Below are positions 26,232 through 34,322 of a DNA stretch of 64,000 nt, piece after piece; position 1 is the first letter of the stretch, and each line of letters begins with the position of its first letter. The notes beneath the pieces are model-generated. The model saw nothing but the letters and a program-made list of their open reading frames with translations, ran no database searches and was not told the origin of the DNA. Source of the stretch: Chloroflexota bacterium (GTDB lineage Bacteria > Chloroflexota > Anaerolineae > Anaerolineales > UBA4823). A program made the translations under genes and the position numbers. The stretch spans positions 310,001 to 374,000 of the forward strand of contig JAKOUW010000160.1 of the NCBI GenBank assembly GCA_029782365.1, in the 5' to 3' direction.

Positions 26232-27332
26232 TTAGCGAATAGCCCGTTCGGTGTTCGGGTCGAAGAAATGGACGTTGTTCATATTGAAGGTAAGGGCCGA
26301 TTTCTCACCCATTGTGACACGTGAGCGTGGATCAACACGCGCAACAAAGCTGTGTTCGCCAACCGTGACATAAAGGAAAATTTCGTTACCCATCAACTCG
26401 GTTACATCCACTTTGCCATCTATCTTTTGTTGGAAAATACCCTGGGGTTCAAACAGAGGATCGTGAATATTTTCAGGGCGAATACCCATAATCACAGGCT
26501 TATCTGCGTAGCCCTGGTAGACGGCCGCCCGCGTGCTGGGGACTTCCGCCTTGAATGCGCCGCCGTCGAAGATCAATTTTCCGTCGCTGCGCGCCAGTTT
26601 GCCCTTGAAGAAGTTCATAGCAGGCGAACCGATGAAACCAGCGACAAACAAGTTGTCAGGAGAGTCGTACAGGTGCTGTGGGGTATCGATTTGCTGCAGG
26701 ATACCTTTGTTGATCACCGCGATGCGGGAGGCCATGGTCATAGCTTCCACCTGATCGTGGGTAACATAAATGAAGGTGGTTTGCAGTTGTTGGTGAAGCT
26801 TGCTAATATTGGCGCGAGTTTCCACACGCAGCTTGGCATCCAGGTTGGAAAGAGGCTCATCGAACAGGAAAACTTTTGGCTCGCGTACGATAGCACGTCC
26901 GACGGCGACACGCTGGCGCTGACCGCCGGAAAGCTGGCGGGGCTTGCGGTCGAGCAGGTTTTCGATGCCCAGCACCTGAGCAGCCTGGCCAACACGGCGC
27001 TTGATTTCGTCTTTGGGGACTTTGCGCAGCTTGAGGCCGAAGGCCATGTTGTCAAAGACACTCATATGTGGATACAAAGCGTATGACTGGAAAACCATGG
27101 CGATATCGCGATCCTTTGGGGCGACATCGTTGACAACCCGATCACCAATCATAATCTGGCCCTCGCTAATTTCTTCCAGACCTGCCAGGCAGCGCAGAGC
27201 GGTGGTTTTGCCGCAACCCGAGGGACCAACGAGAACCAGGAATTCCCGATCCGCGATGTTGAGGTTCAAGTCATTGACAGCAATGACATCCCCCCATTTC
27301 TTGAATACATGATCATATTTTACACTTGCCAT
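26232..27332 (-). CDS. Sugar ABC transporter ATP-binding protein (UgpC/MsmX type)
   Basis: A 366-residue CUT1-class ATPase. It has Walker [10 protein letters not shown], signature [16 protein letters not shown], Walker [13 protein letters not shown], the switch His in [11 protein letters not shown], and a C-terminal TOBE domain with [11 protein letters not shown]. The ATG at 27332 has an ideal ribosome site (GAAAGGAG). The frame is open to 27443, but those extra residues are unlike the family and would overlap the upstream gene. No permease gene is in the window, so it may be a shared ATPase that serves several sugar importers, as MsmX does. The stop is followed by 139 bp without a gene. Confidence 0.93.
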   Translation of the reverse strand: MASVKYDHVFKKWGDVIAVNDLNLNIADREFLVLVGPSGCGKTTALRCLAGLEEISEGQIMIGDRVVNDVAPKDRDIAMVFQSYALYPHMSVFDNMAFGLKLRKVPKDEIKRRVGQAAQVLGIENLLDRKPRQLSGGQRQRVAVGRAIVREPKVFLFDEPLSNLDAKLRVETRANISKLHQQLQTTFIYVTHDQVEAMTMASRIAVINKGILQQIDTPQHLYDSPDNLFVAGFIGSPAMNFFKGKLARSDGKLIFDGGAFKAEVPSTRAAVYQGYADKPVIMGIRPENIHDPLFEPQGIFQQKIDGKVDVTELMGNEIFLYVTVGEHSFVARVDPRSRVTMGEKSALTFNMNNVHFFDPNTERAIR

Positions 27333-27411
27333 CAGCTTTTCTCCTTTCGATGAACATAGTGAATCTATTATATACAAGGCTTTGGAAAAGCACAATAGAC
27401 AATTTGAATGT

Positions 27412-30400
27412 TCACGGAGTTGGATAAGCGCATCTGAAGCCAACGGTTGAAAAATACAGGGTCGGGTTGGAACTGCCGCGATAGCTGGTCAACAAATAAT
27501 ACCAGGCCAGCGCCCAGCTTCCACCGCGCACCCCGCGCGTGGGGTTGATTGGGGGCTGGGACGGGCCAGGTGGGTTGTAGACAGGAGCGTTATTGTAGTA
27601 ATTTGGATCAAACCAATCTTTGACCCATTCTTGGACATTGCCTGCCATATCCATTGCACCATAGGGGCTCACACCCAGGCTGCTGGTCACTGGGGTGGTG
27701 TTGCCGAAGCAGTATGAGGCGGGTGGGTTCTGACCATAATTGGCCAGGTTACAGGTGGGTGTAATATCGCCCCAGGGATAGGCGCGAGGTGTCAAGCCGC
27801 GAGCGGCTTTTTCCCACTGGGCTTCCGTAGGCAGATTGCCTCCTGTCCAGGTGCAGAAATTGGATGCCTGAGCCCAACTGATGTAGATCACGGGGTAATT
27901 GGCAAAGAGTGGGTTGCCATAATAGGATGGCCTTCCCGATCCCGAAGATAGAATGGCTGGCGGGGTACACTGGCTGGCGGATACACATTGAGCGTATTGA
28001 CTGGTGGTGATTAAATATTTACTTAGAAAGAAAGAATCGAGAATTACCGTGTGCAGGGGGTTATTGAAATTGCAGGAAAAACCTCCATTGTGCTGGGAAT
28101 CGCAGCCCATTTGGAAACTGCCGCCTGGGACGAAGACAGTCTCGCCTTTATTGTTACTGCCAGAGAGGCGAATGAAGTCCTGTCCAGAAGCGCCTGTTTC
28201 ATTCACCTGGCGCAAGGTGGGCGTGAATGTGCGGCCCGGCTGGATGACCTCCAGAGTATATAACCCGGCCGCAATGTTGGTGAATGTATAGTACCCCATG
28301 GCGTTGGTCGCTATTGAATACACGATCGAATGCACAACCTGAGGAGCTGACTGCCCTGAGACAAGGCGCTGCGTCTCTAGTCCAGGTGCGTACAGCCCAA
28401 TTGATTTCAAACCTCCGACAGGCGGGTTAGACCGGGCAACGAACGGCAGATAAATCGAGTGGGTTGAGTTAATCACCAATGCATAAATTCCTGCCTGGGT
28501 GATCACGGCTGAAACAAGTGGATCGGTATTGCTCGGTTGGCTGTCCGACACGGCTATCCACTTTTTACCATTCCAACGCGCGATCTGCGGTATACGTTTG
28601 TCCAGGTTTCTCAGGGCACCGTTGGGATCGTCGTAGGCCAGGGCAAGATTAACAGGCGCTTGCAGGCTCATTCCATCGCCGGGTTGAAGGAGATATGGCC
28701 CGCTCAACATGGTCACTCCCTGGGTGGGGGTAATGACCAATTCATTGTTAATCAGCGCAAACTTGCTGTTTCCTGAAAGCACATTTGGTGGCATGGTTAA
28801 TTCGGCCAATCCATCTTTGGAGTGGATTAATGCTTCAGTCGTAGGGTTGACTGTTTCAGCCTGGAAATGGAGGATATTTTGCACTGAGCTGCCTGCAAAT
28901 GAGCCAGATATGTAAATCGAACCTGCCTGAGGATTACCCGATGCGAGGTTTGTGCTGCCCGACCAGGTCTGATGATCAGCAGAGTTCATGTTGACCTGTG
29001 ATGAGGTTGGTTCCCCGGTCTGCGAGAAAGTGACGTTGAGGGGCATCGTCAGAGGCACTGAACTTTGAATTTGAATGCTTAGGTTTTGGCCCACAGAGCT
29101 GAGCTGAATGGAAGGTTGTAAGCTAAAACCGGCAGGTTGGACTGCGAGCGATATAGGTCCGGCTGGTTTCAATAAACTGCAGCTTATTTGGATAGAGCCG
29201 CTTAAAAACCTGCCATTCCAGGCATCAGCCACAACCAAATCGGAAGTGCCCGCACCCAAAATTTCGATATTGCCCTGGTTGTCGGTCTTGCCTTGGGGAA
29301 TGATGCGAACGGGATTGACAACGATCACCTCGGCGGCTGGAACCGGTTGGCCCAGGTCATCTAAAACTTGCACCGTAATCGGAATGGTACAGGCGCCAGA
29401 GGAGGCATCATTGGCGATTGTGACTGAAGACCATGAGGAAACAGCCAATATGGTCGGACCAGGAACAACCTGTCCATAATCGGCGGGCGTAAGGAGTTGG
29501 AAACGGGCGGGATTCTGCACGTCGGCGAAAACAGCCTGGATTGTTTGCCAATCGGAAGCCTGGTTTTTTTGCATTTGGAGAGAATTTTCACAGCTCGCAG
29601 ACCAAAGGCCGGCAACATTTTTCTGTGCAAATTCACTGGCGTTATACCGCCAGTACATTAGTGTGGCGTTGGTTGCATCGTTGGCGTCGCTCCGGATGGA
29701 TGCGGAGGTGCAGGCTGAATTTTGTCTCTTTCCAGCAATGTCATAGAAGAAGCTGGAATCGTACAAACCCATCGCATACTGGCTGAATTCATAAACCAAT
29801 GTGCGGAAACCTTCAGGGTTAAACCAGTTGCCAGCGTTGGAGGTGTATCCATTAAAATAACGACCCAGGCTGATGGTGCTTGTGCCCCCTGCGAAGAGGC
29901 CCGCGTGTTGGGCAGTCGGCCTGAGCTGGTTATTGGCCTGAAAATAGAAATCCGCTTGTGGGGCGGCAAAATTGTCGTCATAAATACTCACTTGTTCGAA
30001 AAGCATCTGACCATTGCTGGCGTCATACAAATATGAGGAGGCCTGAGCGAAGGCTTGCTGCAAATCAGCCAGGTAATTGCTGTCTGCGTCCCAATCAACT
30101 GAGACAACCAGGTTAAAACCGATCAATGTGTTGGTTTTCTTGATCGTCAGGGTCTGTGTCAGGCTGGCGTTAGCAACGATGTAAGGATTTGGTTCGCCGT
30201 TCTTGGGGATATCGAGGCTTGTTATATATGTGCGGTAAGCCCAATTCTGGTTTGAATTGGCGTTATGGTAGACTTTGCTAGTTGGGGTTTCTTCAACCAG
30301 TTTACGGGCGACCAGAGAATCGCCAGCCTGGATATTCGGCGATGCCAGGATGCCTTTTGAATCGGTAACTCCCAAGAAGTTACTGCTGGTGAAGATCTGG

Positions 30401-30675
30401 GCACCGCTGACAGGATTCCCCTGGTTATCTAGAACCAGGATATTTCCTGTGAATAAAGTTGCTTTCACCATTACTCCTTGCAACGGTCCACCATATTCAT
30501 CCTTGACCTGTCCAGTAATTGAAAATGCGGCAGGCTGGTTTGGATCCTGACTGGTTGGCAGGTGGTTTTTCGATGAGTTGGCGATGTTTACCGCGGCAGC
30601 CGCGGTCAAGTTGCCCGGCAGGGCCAGCGCCAGGATTAAAATTATACTGAAGCATTTAAACGGATAAGATTTCAT
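27412..30675 (-). CDS. Secreted multidomain protein: CLCA-like region with lost zinc motif, Ig-like segments, FGE/SUMF1-like C-domain
   Basis: A 1087-residue protein with a signal peptide (about residues 1-28). A carboxypeptidase-regulatory-like segment follows (about 52-110, ITGQVKDEYGGPLQGV). Around residues 250-310 a stretch resembles CLCA-type metallopeptidases, but the HExxH site reads YEFSQ (295-299) in YEFSQYAMGLYD, so zinc binding is lost. Beta-rich segments follow, and the C-terminal 240 residues are an FGE-sulfatase/SUMF1 fold (PGGSFQMG, LPTEAQWEKAARG, DMAGNVQEWV, RGVRGGSW, GFRCA). The active-site Cys pair of true FGE is not seen at GGSWALAWYY, so a binding role is more likely than formylglycine formation. 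It is 15 bp downstream of the sugar-binding lipoprotein gene and probably in its operon. Confidence 0.75.
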   Translation of the reverse strand: MKSYPFKCFSIILILALALPGNLTAAAAVNIANSSKNHLPTSQDPNQPAAFSITGQVKDEYGGPLQGVMVKATLFTGNILVLDNQGNPVSGAQIFTSSNFLGVTDSKGILASPNIQAGDSLVARKLVEETPTSKVYHNANSNQNWAYRTYITSLDIPKNGEPNPYIVANASLTQTLTIKKTNTLIGFNLVVSVDWDADSNYLADLQQAFAQASSYLYDASNGQMLFEQVSIYDDNFAAPQADFYFQANNQLRPTAQHAGLFAGGTSTISLGRYFNGYTSNAGNWFNPEGFRTLVYEFSQYAMGLYDSSFFYDIAGKRQNSACTSASIRSDANDATNATLMYWRYNASEFAQKNVAGLWSASCENSLQMQKNQASDWQTIQAVFADVQNPARFQLLTPADYGQVVPGPTILAVSSWSSVTIANDASSGACTIPITVQVLDDLGQPVPAAEVIVVNPVRIIPQGKTDNQGNIEILGAGTSDLVVADAWNGRFLSGSIQISCSLLKPAGPISLAVQPAGFSLQPSIQLSSVGQNLSIQIQSSVPLTMPLNVTFSQTGEPTSSQVNMNSADHQTWSGSTNLASGNPQAGSIYISGSFAGSSVQNILHFQAETVNPTTEALIHSKDGLAELTMPPNVLSGNSKFALINNELVITPTQGVTMLSGPYLLQPGDGMSLQAPVNLALAYDDPNGALRNLDKRIPQIARWNGKKWIAVSDSQPSNTDPLVSAVITQAGIYALVINSTHSIYLPFVARSNPPVGGLKSIGLYAPGLETQRLVSGQSAPQVVHSIVYSIATNAMGYYTFTNIAAGLYTLEVIQPGRTFTPTLRQVNETGASGQDFIRLSGSNNKGETVFVPGGSFQMGCDSQHNGGFSCNFNNPLHTVILDSFFLSKYLITTSQYAQCVSASQCTPPAILSSGSGRPSYYGNPLFANYPVIYISWAQASNFCTWTGGNLPTEAQWEKAARGLTPRAYPWGDITPTCNLANYGQNPPASYCFGNTTPVTSSLGVSPYGAMDMAGNVQEWVKDWFDPNYYNNAPVYNPPGPSQPPINPTRGVRGGSWALAWYYLLTSYRGSSNPTLYFSTVGFRCAYPTP

Positions 30676-30690
30676 ACGTTGACTCCGCGA

Positions 30691-31836
30691 TCATTTTTGA
30701 AAGAATTGTTGAACCTGAATGTCTGTCAGGATACTGTCCGAGATATAGTTCGACGCTTTACCCATGCACTGCAAAAAATATTCCTGTTCAAAATTCTCTT
30801 TGGTAATTGTTTGGGAATCTGGTATAAACAAACTTGCGCTGTTCTTACCGCCCAATTGATTTGGATCGATTCTCTTGCCTTCCAGCATGTTGACCGCAAT
30901 TCTAAGCGCGGTGGGAGCTGTTGCACCAGGGGGGTTTGTCACCGCAATGGATTCAAAATTAGGGTCTGTATTGAGATAATCTGACCACGCCTTCAGAAAC
31001 TGGCAGCTGCCGTCGCCAGTGATCCAGGGGAAATTGGCCGGCTTCGCCTGGATTAACGCCTGCAGAGCGCCAGCCGCCATCCCTTCGTGAGCTAAAACCC
31101 CATTCATTTGGGGAAATTTACCGAGTAAACGGTTCATGATTTGCTTGCTCTGCTCAAAATCGGCCGGGCCTGATTCTTGGGCCAGCATTTTTAAGCCAGC
31201 GTTTTTGGCCAGAGATTGTTGGAACGCTGCCAAAATGAAGGTGTTTTGCAGATTGGAACTGTTGGGCATAATTTCGACCAGGCTGCCAACTCCCGAAGTC
31301 TTGTCCGCCAGCCATTTCACATAGGTGTCTGCAATGAATTGCCGGTCCAGGCCAACATAATAAACGCCGGGTAAGTCGAGAGGCACTCCAACTGTGAAGA
31401 CAAGAATACCTTTATTTACCGCTGTCTGTAAAACAGAGTTTAAACCCTGTGCGTCGCTGGGAAAAACCAGGATTGCGTCAACTTTCTGGTCAATTAATTT
31501 TTGTATTTGGCTAATCTGCCCAGGTGTGTCAGTGTCTGTATTCAACAGAATGAGATCATTGGTCAGTGCCTGCTCCTTATATTCCTCGTTCACATTGATC
31601 AAATCCAACGCCATTTGAATCATATAATCGCTGTTGTTCGAAGCGCTTGAGAAGCCGATGGTAAAGCGACGTTGGTTTTGATTTCCGGGCGTGGCTTTTG
31701 GCTGGTCGGTCGGTGGGATTGCGGTAGGTGTGACGGCAGCCTGGGTTTCCACAGGTGCGGAACAGGCTGAGAGATTAATCAGGATCAGGAAAAGGACGAT
31801 GACGAGCAGAGAGCTGTAGGGCTTGGATTTTTTCAT
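30691..31836 (-). CDS. RbsB-like sugar-binding lipoprotein (periplasmic-binding-protein type 4)
   Basis: A 381-residue lipoprotein with lipobox LSAC (Cys about residue 25) and a Thr/Pro linker. The binding fold carries FTIGFSSASNNSDYMIQMA, IQKLIDQKVDAILVFPSDAQGL, VYYVGLDRQF, and a hinge region around GDGSCQF, all typical of the ribose/galactose-binding cluster (CUT2). It would bind a sugar outside the membrane. Its normal partners, an RbsA-type double ATPase and an RbsC permease, are absent here, and the only ATPase nearby is of the other (CUT1) class. Ribosome site TGGAG is well placed. It follows the SIS gene by 26 bp. Confidence 0.85.
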   Translation of the reverse strand: MKKSKPYSSLLVIVLFLILINLSACSAPVETQAAVTPTAIPPTDQPKATPGNQNQRRFTIGFSSASNNSDYMIQMALDLINVNEEYKEQALTNDLILLNTDTDTPGQISQIQKLIDQKVDAILVFPSDAQGLNSVLQTAVNKGILVFTVGVPLDLPGVYYVGLDRQFIADTYVKWLADKTSGVGSLVEIMPNSSNLQNTFILAAFQQSLAKNAGLKMLAQESGPADFEQSKQIMNRLLGKFPQMNGVLAHEGMAAGALQALIQAKPANFPWITGDGSCQFLKAWSDYLNTDPNFESIAVTNPPGATAPTALRIAVNMLEGKRIDPNQLGGKNSASLFIPDSQTITKENFEQEYFLQCMGKASNYISDSILTDIQVQQFFQK

Positions 31837-31862
31837 AATTCTCCAGGAACAGGTATTCTTCG

Positions 31863-32909
31863 TTATTCTACCAAAGTGATTTTTTGTGTGTGACGGAACA
31901 CCCCGGGCTGCAGTCCTCTGCGTTCCGCCAGGCTAACGCTGAGGAGCTGCAAAGGAAGGATTTCGAGCAGTGGTTGGACGGCTTGATCTCCCTGGGGTAT
32001 GAGCAAATTGTGGACAGCGGGCGAAGGGTGAGCCTGGTCGGCAACCCAGAAAACCTGGCACCCATAGGATGCGATCTGATGTCCCAGATTCATATTAAGC
32101 TCTTTCACAGATGATGTACCAGCGAACAAAAAGACGGTCAAGTCCGGATCTGCCAGCTCCACTGGTCCGTGGCGAAAATCAGCACTGGTCATCGCTTCAA
32201 GTGCGGTTTTGGCGGCTTCTTTCAGGATCAAAGAGCTGTACCAGGCGGCAGCCATGGATGAACCGCGCCCGATGAGAAAAGCATTGCCAAATTTTGTTGC
32301 AAGAGCGGTGGTGAATTGGGTTTGTGTTTCCCAATTTGCGAGGTAAGAGGCCATCGATTCAGCGGTTTCTCCCAGGCTGGCGAGGGTGGCATGGATATCA
32401 CCCTGACAAATAAGAGTTGCCGCCAGAAGGTTAGCCGCCAGCATGTTAACGAAGGTTTTTGTGCTGACCGTGGCCTCATTGCCAGCCGCGATGGGTATGA
32501 CGATATCAGCCTGTCGCGCCAGGGTGCTATCAGCATCGTTCACAAAGGCCAAAACACAAGCGGGCCGGCACATGCTGACTCTTTCAAGCAGCCGCACGAT
32601 CTCAATACTGTAACCAGACTGTGAATTTAGCCATAATAAGGTGCGAGGGGTAATTTGCGGTAGGGCATTGTGCAGCAATTCCGAGGCAGGCAGCCAGAAT
32701 ACCGGTGCGGGTAATTGGCACAAACGCAGCCAGGACGGATAAGCTGCGCTGTGCGAGGCGCCCATCCCAGTGAGAATGATGCGATCAAACTCGCCGGACA
32801 GGAGACGAGCGAGCAAACCAGACAGGGAATCCGGATAAAACTGCTCGATCAAACGTCGGAGAATTGATGGTTGGTCCAGGATGTCCTGGATATAAGCATT
32901 CGGTAGCAT
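31863..32909 (-). CDS. SIS-domain sugar-phosphate isomerase/deaminase-like protein
   Basis: A 348-residue cytoplasmic protein with two SIS domains as in the isomerase part of GlmS and in AgaS/FrlB: GMGASHSAAYPSWLR, SQSGYSIEIVRLLER and STKTFVNMLAANLLAA in the first; GRGSSMAAAWYSSLILKEA and DFRHGPVELAD in the second. The HGP motif and the Glu in SLILKEAAKT are conserved in the family. The glutaminase domain of GlmS is absent. It probably isomerises or deaminates an aminosugar phosphate. It is in line with the sugar-binding lipoprotein gene, so the imported sugar could be its substrate source. Confidence 0.85.
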   Translation of the reverse strand: MLPNAYIQDILDQPSILRRLIEQFYPDSLSGLLARLLSGEFDRIILTGMGASHSAAYPSWLRLCQLPAPVFWLPASELLHNALPQITPRTLLWLNSQSGYSIEIVRLLERVSMCRPACVLAFVNDADSTLARQADIVIPIAAGNEATVSTKTFVNMLAANLLAATLICQGDIHATLASLGETAESMASYLANWETQTQFTTALATKFGNAFLIGRGSSMAAAWYSSLILKEAAKTALEAMTSADFRHGPVELADPDLTVFLFAGTSSVKELNMNLGHQIASYGCQVFWVADQAHPSPAVHNLLIPQGDQAVQPLLEILPLQLLSVSLAERRGLQPGVFRHTQKITLVE

Positions 32910-32965
32910 AATAAAAATCCAATAACAAACTTAAGTTATTTTATGACAGAATTCGAAAAGATAGG

Positions 32966-34234
32966 TTAAATCCGGCGCGCAGTCCACCAGGCCCATGTCA
33001 GGGCAGGCACCAACGTCAGGGCCGCCATGCCGAACAATACAATGGGGATATTCGGCCCTGCTCGATCGAGCGCCCAGCCGCCCGCTGTTGAACCAAGGGC
33101 GCTGGCAAGGGTGAACAGAGCAAATTCGCTGGAAAATACCCGGCCGCGCAGGCGGTTGGGCGCCAGGCCGAAGAGCAATTGGGTGGAAAACACCCAATTG
33201 ATTCCACCTCCGCTTGAGTGCACCAGCGTTCCGATGATCACCCAGACGAACGAAGAAAGTGGAGCTACAATCAACAGACCAACGAAAGTTAATCCATAAG
33301 CAAATGCCAGGCCAATGCGCAGAGATCGCGGCCTGTCCCCTGTCAAGCGGCGGAGTAAGATTGGCCCTGCCCCGGTGCCCAGACCAGCAGTGGCGTAAAT
33401 TAAGCCAAGGCCTGTCGCGCCTCCGTGTCCTATCACAAACAATTTCTGCGTGATTGCCACCTCCACCACGGAATAAGCTCCACCCATGGTCAGGGCTACG
33501 GCCGCCTTCTGCAAAGCTACCATAAATGTATCGCGGTTTTGGTAAAGGTATCGCAGGCCGTCCAAGTAATTTTGCAGCAGCTTACCCGAGGTACTATCAC
33601 TTTCCGCCATTATCAGATCCTGCGGAGGCTTATAATGAATATTGGAGATCAACAGCGCAGAAAGGACAAAGGATGACGAGTCCACAATGAACGCTGGGTA
33701 GATGCCAAACTGGCCTGTGACAACCCCACCCAGGGCGGCGCCGACCGCTAACATTACTGACCAGGTGGCAGCGCTGAGTGCATTGGCGGTGCCAGTTTCA
33801 GCCGGTTGAGTGATATCAGGCAGGATTGCGTCACGCGCCGGGTTAAAAAAACCGCTGATACTGAGCTGCAAAGCGGTCAGAGTATAAAGCAGCCAAACAT
33901 TCTGCGGGCTGTGCACCATCAGAAAGCCAAGGACAACAGCCGCCCTGAGTATATCGGCGGTGATTAGCAGCTTTTTCCGATTGAAACGGTCGGCAGCTAC
34001 ACCAGCCAGGGGGCTGACCAGGAACGGCGCCAGCATGCGGATTACGAACAGGCTGCCGACCGCCAGGCCCGAACCGGTCAGGGTGGCAATCAGCGATGCA
34101 GAAGCGATTAAATTAAACCAATCGCCAAAGAAACTGATCACTTCGCCCAGCCAAATATTGCGAAAAGCCGGATTTTGTTTGACGAGCTGCCAGTAGCCGA
34201 CCGGTTGGGGGCTGTTTTCGATATCGACAGCCAT
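32966..34234 (-). CDS. MFS exporter of the EntS/MFS_3 type
   Basis: About 422 residues with 10-12 membrane helices. The motifs FRNIWLGEVISFFGDWFNLIA at the N-terminus, LVSPLAGVAADRFNRKKLL, and RGRVFSSEFALFTLASALGS match the MFS_3 exporters that include the enterobactin exporter. It may expel a small molecule or drug. I chose the ATG at 34234 because GGAG lies 6 nt before it; a TTG at 34246 is in frame. A TATAAT -10 box on the same strand (34262-34267) puts its transcript start about 20 nt upstream. It is the first gene of the run MFS, SIS, binding protein. Confidence 0.85.
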   Translation of the reverse strand: MAVDIENSPQPVGYWQLVKQNPAFRNIWLGEVISFFGDWFNLIASASLIATLTGSGLAVGSLFVIRMLAPFLVSPLAGVAADRFNRKKLLITADILRAAVVLGFLMVHSPQNVWLLYTLTALQLSISGFFNPARDAILPDITQPAETGTANALSAATWSVMLAVGAALGGVVTGQFGIYPAFIVDSSSFVLSALLISNIHYKPPQDLIMAESDSTSGKLLQNYLDGLRYLYQNRDTFMVALQKAAVALTMGGAYSVVEVAITQKLFVIGHGGATGLGLIYATAGLGTGAGPILLRRLTGDRPRSLRIGLAFAYGLTFVGLLIVAPLSSFVWVIIGTLVHSSGGGINWVFSTQLLFGLAPNRLRGRVFSSEFALFTLASALGSTAGGWALDRAGPNIPIVLFGMAALTLVPALTWAWWTARRI

Positions 34235-34261
34235 TCGTTGCTCCAATCAAATGAATAGTGT

Positions 34262-34267
34262 ATTATA
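34262..34267 (-). promoter_or_regulatory. -10 box of the MFS exporter gene
   Basis: The minus strand reads TATAAT here, about 28 nt before the ATG at 34234. No good -35 hexamer is visible at 16-18 bp. Confidence 0.45.
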
Positions 34268-34309
34268 GCAAACCTTTATTTATTCGACCCCAGGCGCGTT
34301 ACTCCGCGA

Positions 34310-34315
34310 TAAAAT
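34310..34315 (+). promoter_or_regulatory. -10 box directly before mutS
   Basis: TAAAAT ends 7 nt before the mutS ATG at 34323, and no ribosome site lies in between. Transcription would start at about the A of the ATG, so a leaderless mRNA is likely. A -35 box is not clear. Confidence 0.45.
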
Positions 34316-34322
34316 AGTACAT

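Noticed and set aside
27333-27443. N-terminal extension of the sugar ABC ATPase
   Set aside because: The ideal ribosome site and family start lie at 27332, and the extension would overlap the end of the upstream gene.
27412-28170. Active formylglycine-generating enzyme
   Set aside because: The SUMF1-like fold is clear, but the reactive Cys pair is not seen in the GGSW region and no sulfatase gene is near.
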